A stretch of 64,000 nucleotides of DNA from Enterococcus sp. 5H (GTDB lineage Bacteria; Bacillota; Bacilli; Lactobacillales; Enterococcaceae), in NCBI RefSeq assembly GCF_028128615.1, contig NZ_AMDP01000021.1:1-64000 (forward strand), written 5' to 3'. A program made the translations under genes and the position numbers. The notes below the pieces were generated by a model. The model was not told the DNA's origin. It searched no databases and saw only the letters and a program-made list of their open reading frames with translations. How positions within the stretch are numbered: position 1 is the stretch's first letter; the number at the start of each line of letters is the position of its first letter. This document shows positions 17,976-25,020 of this stretch, piece by piece.

Positions 17976-18236
17976 ATGTTTATTGTTTGGGGAAGTGCTG
18001 GTTTTGAAAGAGATTTGGGGGATACGGTAATTCAATGTGATTGTAGCCATTGTAACAATGAAGTGGTTATACAAGGGAAGCTAATCGGAAGGAAGTTTAC
18101 GTTATTTTGGATTCCATTGTTTACAACTTCATCTAGCCATTATTTGTTATGTCCGATTTGTGGCTACGGGAAAGAATTGTCTAAAAATGTTTTGGAGCAA
18201 TATCTAGTTTGTTCAGATGATACCGTGGCTGAATAA
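17976..18236 (+). CDS. Small zinc-ribbon protein
   Basis: An 86-residue protein with two knuckles, CSHC (residues about 29-32) and CPIC (about 59-62), spaced like a four-Cys zinc ribbon, and a hydrophobic FTLFWIPLFTTSSSHYLLCP between them. Such 'zinc-ribbon family' proteins (FWIPL signature) are common in Firmicutes and of unknown role, probably membrane-associated. GGGGGAAG precedes the ATG. It is a single gene with its own promoter. Confidence 0.75.
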   Translation: MFIVWGSAGFERDLGDTVIQCDCSHCNNEVVIQGKLIGRKFTLFWIPLFTTSSSHYLLCPICGYGKELSKNVLEQYLVCSDDTVAE

Positions 18237-18251
18237 AAATTAAAAAATGAT

Positions 18252-18280
18252 TTGACATTGATTATATTATCCAGTAAAAT
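18252..18280 (+). promoter_or_regulatory. Promoter of the metNIQ leader
   Basis: TTGACA (18252-18257), a 17-base spacer and TAAAAT (18275-18280) sit directly upstream of the first T-box. Confidence 0.8.
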
Positions 18281-18287
18281 ACAAATC

Positions 18288-18565
18288 AAGTTAGAATTAA
18301 ATAAATGTTCCGTTGAAGAGAAGAGTAAATTTGGACGTGCTTTACTAGAGAGTCTCAGTTGGTGAAAAGAGACAGGCGCAAAAGAATTGAAGATGGCCTC
18401 TGAGGATTTGCTGTTGATAGGTAAGCAGCAACGGGAAAGCGTCCGTTATCAATGCAGCGAGTTTTATAGACTCGATCTAAGAAAAGTAAGCAATTACTTT
18501 AAAACAAAGGTGGTACCGCGATTATTCGCCCTTTACTAGCAAAATGCTGGTAAAGGGCTTTTTTG
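18288..18565 (+). ncRNA. T-box riboswitch 1, Met specifier
   Basis: The T-box sequence AAGGTGGTACCGCG is at 18507-18520. A stem I with AGAGAG and GGTGAAAAGAGAC features precedes it. The specifier is read as ATG at 18393-18395 (TTGAAGATGGCC). The terminator stem GCCCTTTACTAGC/GCTGGTAAAGGGC (18528-18558) ends in TTTTTT. Uncharged tRNA-Met should stabilise the antiterminator. The alternative reading TGG (Trp) overlaps it, but the downstream methionine transporter favours Met. Confidence 0.9.
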
Positions 18566-18624
18566 TAATCTTACTACATGCCATGAAAAAATTGAATAAA
18601 TAAAGCAATGAAATGGAAAGTACA

Positions 18625-18890
18625 GATGGAATTTTATCTAACAGAGAGCTTGGGTAGCTGAAAACAAGCGATAGATGAAATCTGGAAAATGGCCATTGAG
18701 CAGCGCTTCGAGTGAGTATTCATAAGACAGCGACGGACGCATCCGTTACCATGCTAGAGTATAATCAATGATTTATTGACGTACTTGATAAGGATATTTA
18801 CGTGAGTAGGTATTAAAATAGAGGTGGTAACACGCAAAAGCGTCCTCAAATGTATAAGTAGATTATGCATTTGAGGATGCTTTTTCTTTT
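18625..18890 (+). ncRNA. T-box riboswitch 2, Met specifier
   Basis: A second complete T-box follows in the same leader. It has AGAGAGC in stem I, specifier ATG at 18689-18691 (GAAAATGGCC), a variant T-box AGGTGGTAACACG (18822-18834) and a terminator with stem 18840-18852/18868-18880 followed by TTTTTCTTTT. No promoter is evident between the two, so both probably act in series on one transcript. Confidence 0.88.
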
Positions 18891-18917
18891 TATAAAAAAA
18901 TTTCAGGAGGAGAAATC

Positions 18918-19988
18918 ATGATTGAATTAAAAAATATAGATGTTACGTTTTATCAAAAGAAAAAACAAATTGATGCTGTAAAAGATGTGTCAATCACGAT
19001 TGAAGAAAAAGATGTGTTTGGGATAGTTGGTTATTCAGGCGCTGGGAAAAGTACCTTGGTTCGTGTGATTAATTTGCTGCAACGTCCAACTGAAGGTCAA
19101 GTATTGATTAAAGGGAAAAATATTTTACGCTTTTCCCCCAAAGAGCTCCGTGGGCAACGCAAAAAAATTGGGATGATTTTTCAGCATTTTAACCTAATGA
19201 AAGAACGTACGATTTTCGGTAATATTGATTTTTCGCTTAAATATTCTGGGTTAACGAAAGAACAACGCAAAGAAAAAATAGATAAGTTACTAGAGCTAGT
19301 AGGATTATCTGACAAAAAAGAAGCGTATCCTAGCCAGTTATCCGGTGGTCAAAAACAACGAGTTGCGATTGCCAGAGCGTTAGCTAACGATCCCGAAATT
19401 TTACTTTGTGACGAAGCAACTAGTGCGTTAGATCCTAAAACAACCATTCAGATTTTGGACTTATTAAAAAAATTAAATAAAGAATTGGGTTTAACGATTG
19501 TGTTGATTACACACGAAATGCAGGTAGTAAAAGAAATTTGTAATAAAGTTGCTGTGATGGAAGCTGGGCGTGTGATTGAGCAAAACGATATTGTTTCGAT
19601 TTTTAGCCAGCCTAAAGAAGCCTTGACGAAGGACTTTATCCGCACAGCAACACATATCGATCAAGCATTGGAAACAATTATTCAACATCCTAGCTTAACC
19701 GATTTAGGTGGAAATGAAGAGTTAGTGGAATTTTCTTATGTAGGAGAAAAAACGAGTGAGCCGTTGATTGCTCAGCTTTACAGCAAATATCATGTAGTGA
19801 CCAATATTTTGTATGGTAATGTGGAAATTTTACAGCAAGTGCCGATTGGTAACTTAATTGTGATTCTTTCGGGAGAAGAAACACAACGAGCAAAAGCCTT
19901 AAACTTTTTACAAAAACAGGGAGTACAAGTCAAGGTTTTAAAAACAAATGACGAACAAAAAGCGATTATTCCACTACACGTGATTTAA
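18918..19988 (+). CDS. metN: Methionine ABC transporter ATPase
   Basis: A 356-residue ATPase with Walker [10 protein letters not shown], signature [12 protein letters not shown], Walker [14 protein letters not shown] and an H-loop (THEM). Residues about 265-345 form the C-terminal NIL domain ([20 protein letters not shown]...), which binds methionine and inhibits transport when intracellular methionine is high. It energises import of methionine with MetI and MetQ encoded next. GGAGGAG precedes the ATG. Expression depends on the two Met T-boxes in the leader. Confidence 0.97.
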   Translation: MIELKNIDVTFYQKKKQIDAVKDVSITIEEKDVFGIVGYSGAGKSTLVRVINLLQRPTEGQVLIKGKNILRFSPKELRGQRKKIGMIFQHFNLMKERTIFGNIDFSLKYSGLTKEQRKEKIDKLLELVGLSDKKEAYPSQLSGGQKQRVAIARALANDPEILLCDEATSALDPKTTIQILDLLKKLNKELGLTIVLITHEMQVVKEICNKVAVMEAGRVIEQNDIVSIFSQPKEALTKDFIRTATHIDQALETIIQHPSLTDLGGNEELVEFSYVGEKTSEPLIAQLYSKYHVVTNILYGNVEILQQVPIGNLIVILSGEETQRAKALNFLQKQGVQVKVLKTNDEQKAIIPLHVI

Positions 19989-20013
19989 ATAATTCAGATT
20001 AAAGGAGTGAAAA

Positions 20014-20697
20014 ATGATGCAGAATTTTTTACAAAACTATTTTCCAAACGTTATACAGCTCAAACAAGAATTTGTCGATAGTACGATTGAAACATTATAT
20101 ATGGTCTTTTGGACAGCAATTATCGCAGGTATTTTGGGTACATTATTAGGTGTCATTTTAGTTGCTACTGGTCCGGAAGGGATTTTGAAAAATAGCATAA
20201 TCTACAGCATTTTGGAAAAGGTCATCAATGTTTGTAGATCCATCCCATTTATCATTATGCTGGCGTTAATTCAGCCAATCACTCGTTTTTTAACAGGAAC
20301 AACGATTGGTACAACGGCTGCGCTAGTGCCGCTAGTGATAGGGGTAATTCCGTTTTTTGCCAGACAAATTGAAAATGCATTATTAGAAGTTGATCCTGGC
20401 GTTGTTGAAGCTGCAGAATCAATGGGCACTAGTCCATTAGGAATTATTTTTAGAGTTTACCTAATTGAAGGTTTACCGAGTATTATCCGCGTATCTTCAG
20501 TAACAATTATCAATTTAATAGGCTTAACTGCAATGGCTGGAGCAATTGGTGCTGGTGGTCTAGGAAACTTAGCCATCACGCGAGGCTATAATCGATTTCA
20601 AACAGATGTCACTTTAGTTGCGACATTGATTATTCTCGTTTTAGTATTTGCCAGCCAGTTTATCAGCAACACTTTAATCAAAAAAACATCACATTAA
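20014..20697 (+). CDS. metI: Methionine ABC transporter permease
   Basis: A 227-residue membrane protein with five or so helices and the BPD_transp_1 coupling loop (VEAAESMGTSPLGIIFRVYL, near residue 130). It forms the homodimeric channel with the MetN dimer. It sits 25 bases after metN with AAAGGAGTG before ATGATG; either Met could start translation. Confidence 0.97.
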   Translation: MMQNFLQNYFPNVIQLKQEFVDSTIETLYMVFWTAIIAGILGTLLGVILVATGPEGILKNSIIYSILEKVINVCRSIPFIIMLALIQPITRFLTGTTIGTTAALVPLVIGVIPFFARQIENALLEVDPGVVEAAESMGTSPLGIIFRVYLIEGLPSIIRVSSVTIINLIGLTAMAGAIGAGGLGNLAITRGYNRFQTDVTLVATLIILVLVFASQFISNTLIKKTSH

Positions 20698-20724
20698 AAA
20701 TAATAACAGAAAAGAGGAAATAGA

Positions 20725-21558
20725 ATGAAGAAAGTCGTAAAAATTATTGGTTTAGCATTAGCAATTGGGGTTGTATTAGCAGGTTGTTCAGCAGGAAGTG
20801 CCAAAAGTGAAAAAAATGAAGTCGTAAAACTAGGCGTTGTTGGGGCAAATAATGAAGTCTTAGAATCAGTTAAGGAGCGTTTAAAAGGTGAAGGAATTGA
20901 TCTTCTGCTAATCGAATTTTCTGACTATACACAACCAAATGCAGCATTAGCGGAAAAAGAAATTGATTTAAATTCATTCCAACATCAAATTTTCTTAGAT
21001 AATTATAATCAAGAACATAAAACCGATTTAGTTTCAATTGGGAATACAGTCAGTGCACCTTTAGGAATTTACTCTTCAAAAATTAAAGATGTGAAAGAAC
21101 TTAAAGACGGAGCTGAAATTGCGATTCCTAATGATGCGACAAATGGCGGACGTGCATTGTTGTTACTCCAAAGTGCCGGTTTAATTAAAGTTGATCCAGC
21201 TAAAAAACAAACGCCAACAGTCAGTGACATCACCGAGAATAAGTTAAACTTAAAAATAACAGAACTAGATGCTTCTCAAACAGCTAGAGCATTGCAAGAC
21301 ATCGATGCATCTGTGATTAATAGCGGAATGGCGGTTGATGCAGGTTTTGTACCAACGGAAGATGCTATTTTCTTAGAACCAGTGGATGAAACCTCAAAAC
21401 CTTATGTGAACATTATCGTAGCGCGCAAAGAAGATGAAGATAATGAAACTTACAATAAAGTAGTAGATGCTTACCAACAAGAAGAAACCAAAAAAGTAAT
21501 CGAAGAAACATCTAAAGGTTCAAGTATTCCAGCGTGGGAAACATTCGGGAGAAAATAA
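20725..21558 (+). CDS. metQ: Methionine-binding lipoprotein
   Basis: A 277-residue NlpA/MetQ-family lipoprotein with lipobox LAGC (Cys21). Conserved segments include DYTQPNAALAEKEIDLNSFQ, FQHQIFLDNY and APLGIYSSK, then IPNDATNGGRALLLLQSAGL for the bilobed ligand pocket. It delivers methionine (either enantiomer is possible in this family) to MetNI at the outer face of the membrane. It is the third gene of the operon with an AGAGGAAA ribosome site. Confidence 0.96.
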   Translation: MKKVVKIIGLALAIGVVLAGCSAGSAKSEKNEVVKLGVVGANNEVLESVKERLKGEGIDLLLIEFSDYTQPNAALAEKEIDLNSFQHQIFLDNYNQEHKTDLVSIGNTVSAPLGIYSSKIKDVKELKDGAEIAIPNDATNGGRALLLLQSAGLIKVDPAKKQTPTVSDITENKLNLKITELDASQTARALQDIDASVINSGMAVDAGFVPTEDAIFLEPVDETSKPYVNIIVARKEDEDNETYNKVVDAYQQEETKKVIEETSKGSSIPAWETFGRK

Positions 21559-21573
21559 AAGGAGGAATTTTTA

Positions 21574-22767
21574 ATGACAACAACGACAAAGCAATCAATT
21601 CAAGAAGAAATTCAACAAAATGCACAAGCGGTGATCGAGTTAAGACGTCATTTTCATCAATATCCAGAAGCAAGTTTGAAAGAATTTGAAACAATTAAAA
21701 AGATAAAAGAGGAACTAAATAAGTTAGATATTCCCTTTGAAGAAGTTGGTGAGACTGGCGTACTAGCAACTATTGAAGGCACAAAAGGGACTGGAAAAAC
21801 GATTATTTTAAGAGCAGATATTGATGCTTTAGAATTAGAAGATGCGACAGGTAAATCGTATCAATCGAAAAATCCTGGTTTAAACCATGCTTGCGGCCAT
21901 GATGGTCATGCAGCAGCTCTATTAGGTGCTGCTCAAGTTTTGAAAAATCATACGAGTGATTTTGTAGGAACGATCAAATTAGCTTTCCAACCAGCAGAAG
22001 AAATTGGTGCAGGTGCCCGTCAATTTGTGAACGGCGGTTTTGTTGAAAATATCGATCAAGTTTTCGGAATTCATTTAGATTCAAGTGTTCCCGTTGGCAA
22101 ATTAGTAGCGACAAAAGGCCCAACTAATGCCTCTTGTGATATTTTTAAAATTGAAGTGGAAGGGTTAAGCAGTCATGTGGCACAGCCGGATGTTGGTCGT
22201 GATGCGTTATTATCAGCAGCTAGTATTGTTGTTGAATTACAAAAAATTGCTGCAAGAGAAGTGAGTCCGCTTGATCCGGTAGTAGTTGGGATTGGGGTTT
22301 TAGATGCCGGTACGCGGTATAATATTGTAGCAAATCATGCTGTTATTGAAGGCACCGTTCGTGCATTTAGCCATGAAACACGAGCATTTGTGTTAAAACG
22401 TGTAGAAGAAATTGCTAACCAAGTTGCTGAAGCACATCGGACAAAGGTTTCCTCTTTCCATATCCATGATGCAGCTGGTCCACTTATTAATGACGATACT
22501 GCAACAGAATTAGCTCAAAAAGTTGCTGCTCAAATTGTTGGTATTGAAAACGTAGTGACGGATCATACAAAGAGTTTAGGGGCAGATGATTTTGCCGATT
22601 TTCTAAGCAAAGCGCCTGGTGTTTACGGTCGTGTGGGTACACGAAATTTAGACAATCCGGAAACGCATTACGGACATCATCATGAAAAATTTGATATTGA
22701 TGAAGCGGGTTTAGCATTGGCAACAGAATTTCATGTGAATTATGCGTTGGCATATTTGAATCAGTAA
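21574..22767 (+). CDS. M20 family amidohydrolase (N-acyl amino acid hydrolase type)
   Basis: A 397-residue metal-dependent hydrolase of the M20D group. Metal-binding motifs are HACGHDGHAA (near residue 107), PAEEIGAGARQF (near 142) and a C-terminal TRNLDNPETHYGHHHEKFDID; a dimerisation lid lies between. It begins 15 bases after metQ with AAAGGAGG and so is co-transcribed with the methionine transporter. A reasonable role is releasing methionine or another amino acid from N-acyl or related conjugates after import; substrate specificity is inferred from context only. Confidence 0.9.
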   Translation: MTTTTKQSIQEEIQQNAQAVIELRRHFHQYPEASLKEFETIKKIKEELNKLDIPFEEVGETGVLATIEGTKGTGKTIILRADIDALELEDATGKSYQSKNPGLNHACGHDGHAAALLGAAQVLKNHTSDFVGTIKLAFQPAEEIGAGARQFVNGGFVENIDQVFGIHLDSSVPVGKLVATKGPTNASCDIFKIEVEGLSSHVAQPDVGRDALLSAASIVVELQKIAAREVSPLDPVVVGIGVLDAGTRYNIVANHAVIEGTVRAFSHETRAFVLKRVEEIANQVAEAHRTKVSSFHIHDAAGPLINDDTATELAQKVAAQIVGIENVVTDHTKSLGADDFADFLSKAPGVYGRVGTRNLDNPETHYGHHHEKFDIDEAGLALATEFHVNYALAYLNQ

Positions 22768-22833
22768 AAAATATGTGGTTTTCCTGTTAGTGTTTATTTG
22801 TGACTGTCGCTGTTGCTTATGAATTCAGCTATC

Positions 22834-22861
22834 TTGGTTCCATTTATTTAAATTCTATGTT
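22834..22861 (+). promoter_or_regulatory. Candidate promoter of the ABC-F leader
   Basis: TTGGTT (22834-22839), a 16-base spacer and TATGTT (22856-22861). It is moderate quality but correctly placed before the leader-peptide ribosome site. Confidence 0.35.
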
Positions 22862-22893
22862 AAACTACTTGCTGTAAAGAAAGGTGATCAAGA

Positions 22894-22974
22894 ATGTTTG
22901 TTCTTTCAGATAAATTTGTAGTAAGAATCAGCTCCCAACAGTTAAATGTGATGAAGCATTGTTGCGGAGCCTAA
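22894..22974 (+). CDS. 26-codon leader peptide ending HCCGA
   Basis: AAAGGTGAT is followed by ATG and 26 sense codons ending TAA at 22972-22974. The peptide starts MFVLSDKFVV and ends LNVMKHCCGA, with two adjacent Cys codons three residues before the end. Good ribosome-site spacing and RNA stems that overlap the ORF (see next entry) indicate a translated attenuator peptide rather than a chance ORF. Tandem Cys codons suggest the ribosome may sense cysteinyl-tRNA; drug-induced stalling is the alternative, since an ABC-F gene follows. It is too short to have been found by an ORF caller. Confidence 0.6.
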   Translation: MFVLSDKFVVRISSQQLNVMKHCCGA

Positions 22975-23175
22975 TAAAAAGAAGCTTCATCGTTTAAACG
23001 AATACTAAATTTTTTAGACTAACAAGATAGTCTTATTTAGTGTTGTTTTTGCGATGGATCATGATTTTTAAATAGCGCTGATTAAAGGACAACGTGTTTC
23101 GCACGTTGTCCTTTGTTTGTGCGCTAAAACAAGGGATAAGATGGGGCAGCCTATTTTGATCGCTTGTTTTTTTGT
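22930..23175 (+). promoter_or_regulatory. Structured leader with competing hairpins and terminators before the ABC-F gene
   Basis: Inside and after the leader ORF, AGCTCCCAACA (22930-22940) can pair with TGTTGCGGAGC, while GATGAAGC (22950-22957) can instead pair with GCTTCATC (22983-22990). A long hairpin at about 23006-23042 ends in GTTGTTTTT. A perfect 13-bp hairpin (23084-23096/23102-23114) and a terminator-like AAAACAAG...CTTGTTTTTTT (about 23126-23172) follow. GTGCGAAAC at 23209-23217 is complementary to GTTTCGCAC in the 23084 hairpin. The region looks like a multi-step attenuator; exact folds need computation. Confidence 0.55.
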
Positions 23176-23307
23176 TCAGATTTAAAGCGTAAATAGTATC
23201 GATCCAATGTGCGAAACGGTTGTTTAAAATAATGAAAATGACAGAATAAACAATCTAGGTACGAATTCAATTTACAACAAATGAATGATAGAAATGAGGA
23301 AAAAACA

Positions 23308-24846
23308 ATGAGTTTATTAACAATTGAACACTTAACCCAACGATTTGGAGAAAAAATTCTATATGAAGATGCATCTCTTCGAGTGAATAAAGGCGATCAT
23401 CTAGGCTTAACAGGTCAAAATGGCGTTGGAAAATCTACTTTGGTTAAAATTCTAACGGGTGAAATTTTAGCAGATGACGGAACGATTACTTGGCAAAATA
23501 ATGCAAAAATTGGTTATTTGGATCAGTATGTAGAAGTAGTTGGCAATTTTTCAATCAATGAATTTTTACATCAAGCCTACGAGTCACTTTATGCACTAGA
23601 AAGAAAAATTAATGATCTATATGAGGAGTATGGACAAACAGGTGAGGATAAATTATTAGAACGTGCAGGGAATTTACAAACCCAGCTGGATGAAGGTGAG
23701 TTTTATCAAATTGATACGATTATCAATGATCTTGCTAATGGTTTGGGGATTACTGCAATTGGTCTGAATCGTCCAATGAAAGAATTAAGTGGCGGACAAC
23801 GCTCGAAAGTAATTTTGGCTAAACTTTTGTTAGAAGAGCCAGATGTTTTACTTTTAGATGAGCCCACAAACTATTTGGATGACACACATATTCAATGGCT
23901 GATTGGGTACTTAAATAATTTTACAGGTACTTTTATTCTGGTTTCCCATGACTTCCATTTTTTAAATGCAGTTACCAATTGTATTTGTGATATTGAATTT
24001 GGGAAATTAACGAAGTATACAGGAAATGTAGAAAAGTCATTTGCTCAAAAGGAACAAAACAAAGAAACTTATCTAAAACAGTACCATGCCCAACAAGCAA
24101 AAATTGAAAAGGCCGAAGCGTATATTCGGAAATACAAAGCAGGTAATCGAGCTACAATGGCTAAAAGTCGGCAAAAGCAATTAGATCGGGTCGAAAGAAT
24201 GGCACCTCCGGGTAGCTTGATTAGACCGCAAATTCAATTTCCTTATCAAGGAATTGTCGCTAGTTTGGTTTTAGTGACAAACGAGTTGGTGATTGGATAT
24301 GATAAACCTTTGCTGGCGCCCATTAATTTATCTGTTCATAGTGGTGAAAAAGTGGCAATTAAAGGTTTTAATGGTATCGGGAAATCTACGTTAATTAAAA
24401 CACTGACAGGTAAAATCAAACCCATTAGCGGTGATTATCAATATCCTGCCAATACAAAAATTGCCTATTTCTCTCAAGATTTAACATGGGAAAATGATTA
24501 TTTAACCCCAATCGCTTATTTAAGTGATTGCTTTCCGAGAAAAACAGTCAAAGAAATCCGTACGTATTTAGCAAAATGTGGACTGCCTGATAAATTGGTG
24601 AATCAACAATTACGTTTACTAAGTGGTGGTGAGCAAACGAAGGTAAAACTTTGTGAGTTGACGATGGACTCCAGTAATCTTATCTTCTTAGATGAACCGA
24701 CGAATCATATTGATGCAGCGGCTAAAGAAAGTTTACGCTTAGCTATCCAAAATTTTGAAGGAACAATAGTAATAGTTTCCCATGAAGAAGAGTTTTACGC
24801 GGATATTACAGATCGAGTGATTAATATTGAAGAAATGATTGGTTAG
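23308..24846 (+). CDS. ABC-F family ATPase
   Basis: A 512-residue soluble protein with two ABC domains and no membrane part. Walker A motifs are GQNGVGKST and GFNGIGKST, signatures LSGGQRSKV and LSGGEQTKV, and Walker B LLLDEPTNYLD and IFLDEPTNHID. The linker (AYIRKYKAGNRATMAKSRQK) is of the YkpA/YbiT kind. ABC-F proteins bind the ribosomal E site and either protect against antibiotics or ease stalled translation. The start is at ATG 23308 behind ATGAGG; the frame extends to an ATG at 23281 without a good site. The long attenuator-like leader is typical of inducible ABC-F genes, but this protein cannot be assigned to a named resistance class. Confidence 0.9.
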   Translation: MSLLTIEHLTQRFGEKILYEDASLRVNKGDHLGLTGQNGVGKSTLVKILTGEILADDGTITWQNNAKIGYLDQYVEVVGNFSINEFLHQAYESLYALERKINDLYEEYGQTGEDKLLERAGNLQTQLDEGEFYQIDTIINDLANGLGITAIGLNRPMKELSGGQRSKVILAKLLLEEPDVLLLDEPTNYLDDTHIQWLIGYLNNFTGTFILVSHDFHFLNAVTNCICDIEFGKLTKYTGNVEKSFAQKEQNKETYLKQYHAQQAKIEKAEAYIRKYKAGNRATMAKSRQKQLDRVERMAPPGSLIRPQIQFPYQGIVASLVLVTNELVIGYDKPLLAPINLSVHSGEKVAIKGFNGIGKSTLIKTLTGKIKPISGDYQYPANTKIAYFSQDLTWENDYLTPIAYLSDCFPRKTVKEIRTYLAKCGLPDKLVNQQLRLLSGGEQTKVKLCELTMDSSNLIFLDEPTNHIDAAAKESLRLAIQNFEGTIVIVSHEEEFYADITDRVINIEEMIG

Positions 24847-24896
24847 AAAATGATGGCGATAGTACAATAGCTGCTGGATATTTTAGTGGATTTTTG

Positions 24897-24902
24897 TTAT
24901 AC
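24897..24902 (+). promoter_or_regulatory. Candidate -10 box upstream of the P-type ATPase
   Basis: TTATAC/TATACT (24897-24903) after a T-rich stretch is a good -10. The -35 is weak. Transcription would begin around 24910, just before a large hairpin. Confidence 0.4.
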
Positions 24903-24931
24903 TATGGTTAATAAAATATTTAAACAGGTTG

Positions 24932-24992
24932 AGCGCAAGCTTCAAGACATAACTTCCAAGGGTGAGGAAGTGTCTTGAACTTGCGCTTTTTT
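24932..24992 (+). terminator. Strong hairpin plus T-run between ABC-F gene and P-type ATPase
   Basis: GCGCAAG, TTCAAGACA and AACTTCC segments (24933-24956) pair with GGAAG, TGTCTTGAA and CTTGCGC (24965-24986), followed by TTTTTTTG. It ends about 30 bases before the ATPase start. It could terminate the ABC-F transcript or attenuate the ATPase transcript if the promoter at about 24900 is real. No yybP-ykoY motif was found. Confidence 0.8.
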
Positions 24993-25020
24993 TGTTTGTA
25001 TTAAATGAAAGGATGACAAG

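Noticed and set aside
24847-25020. yybP-ykoY manganese riboswitch before the P-type ATPase
   Set aside because: The conserved GGGGAGTA-type core is absent; only a hairpin and T run are present.
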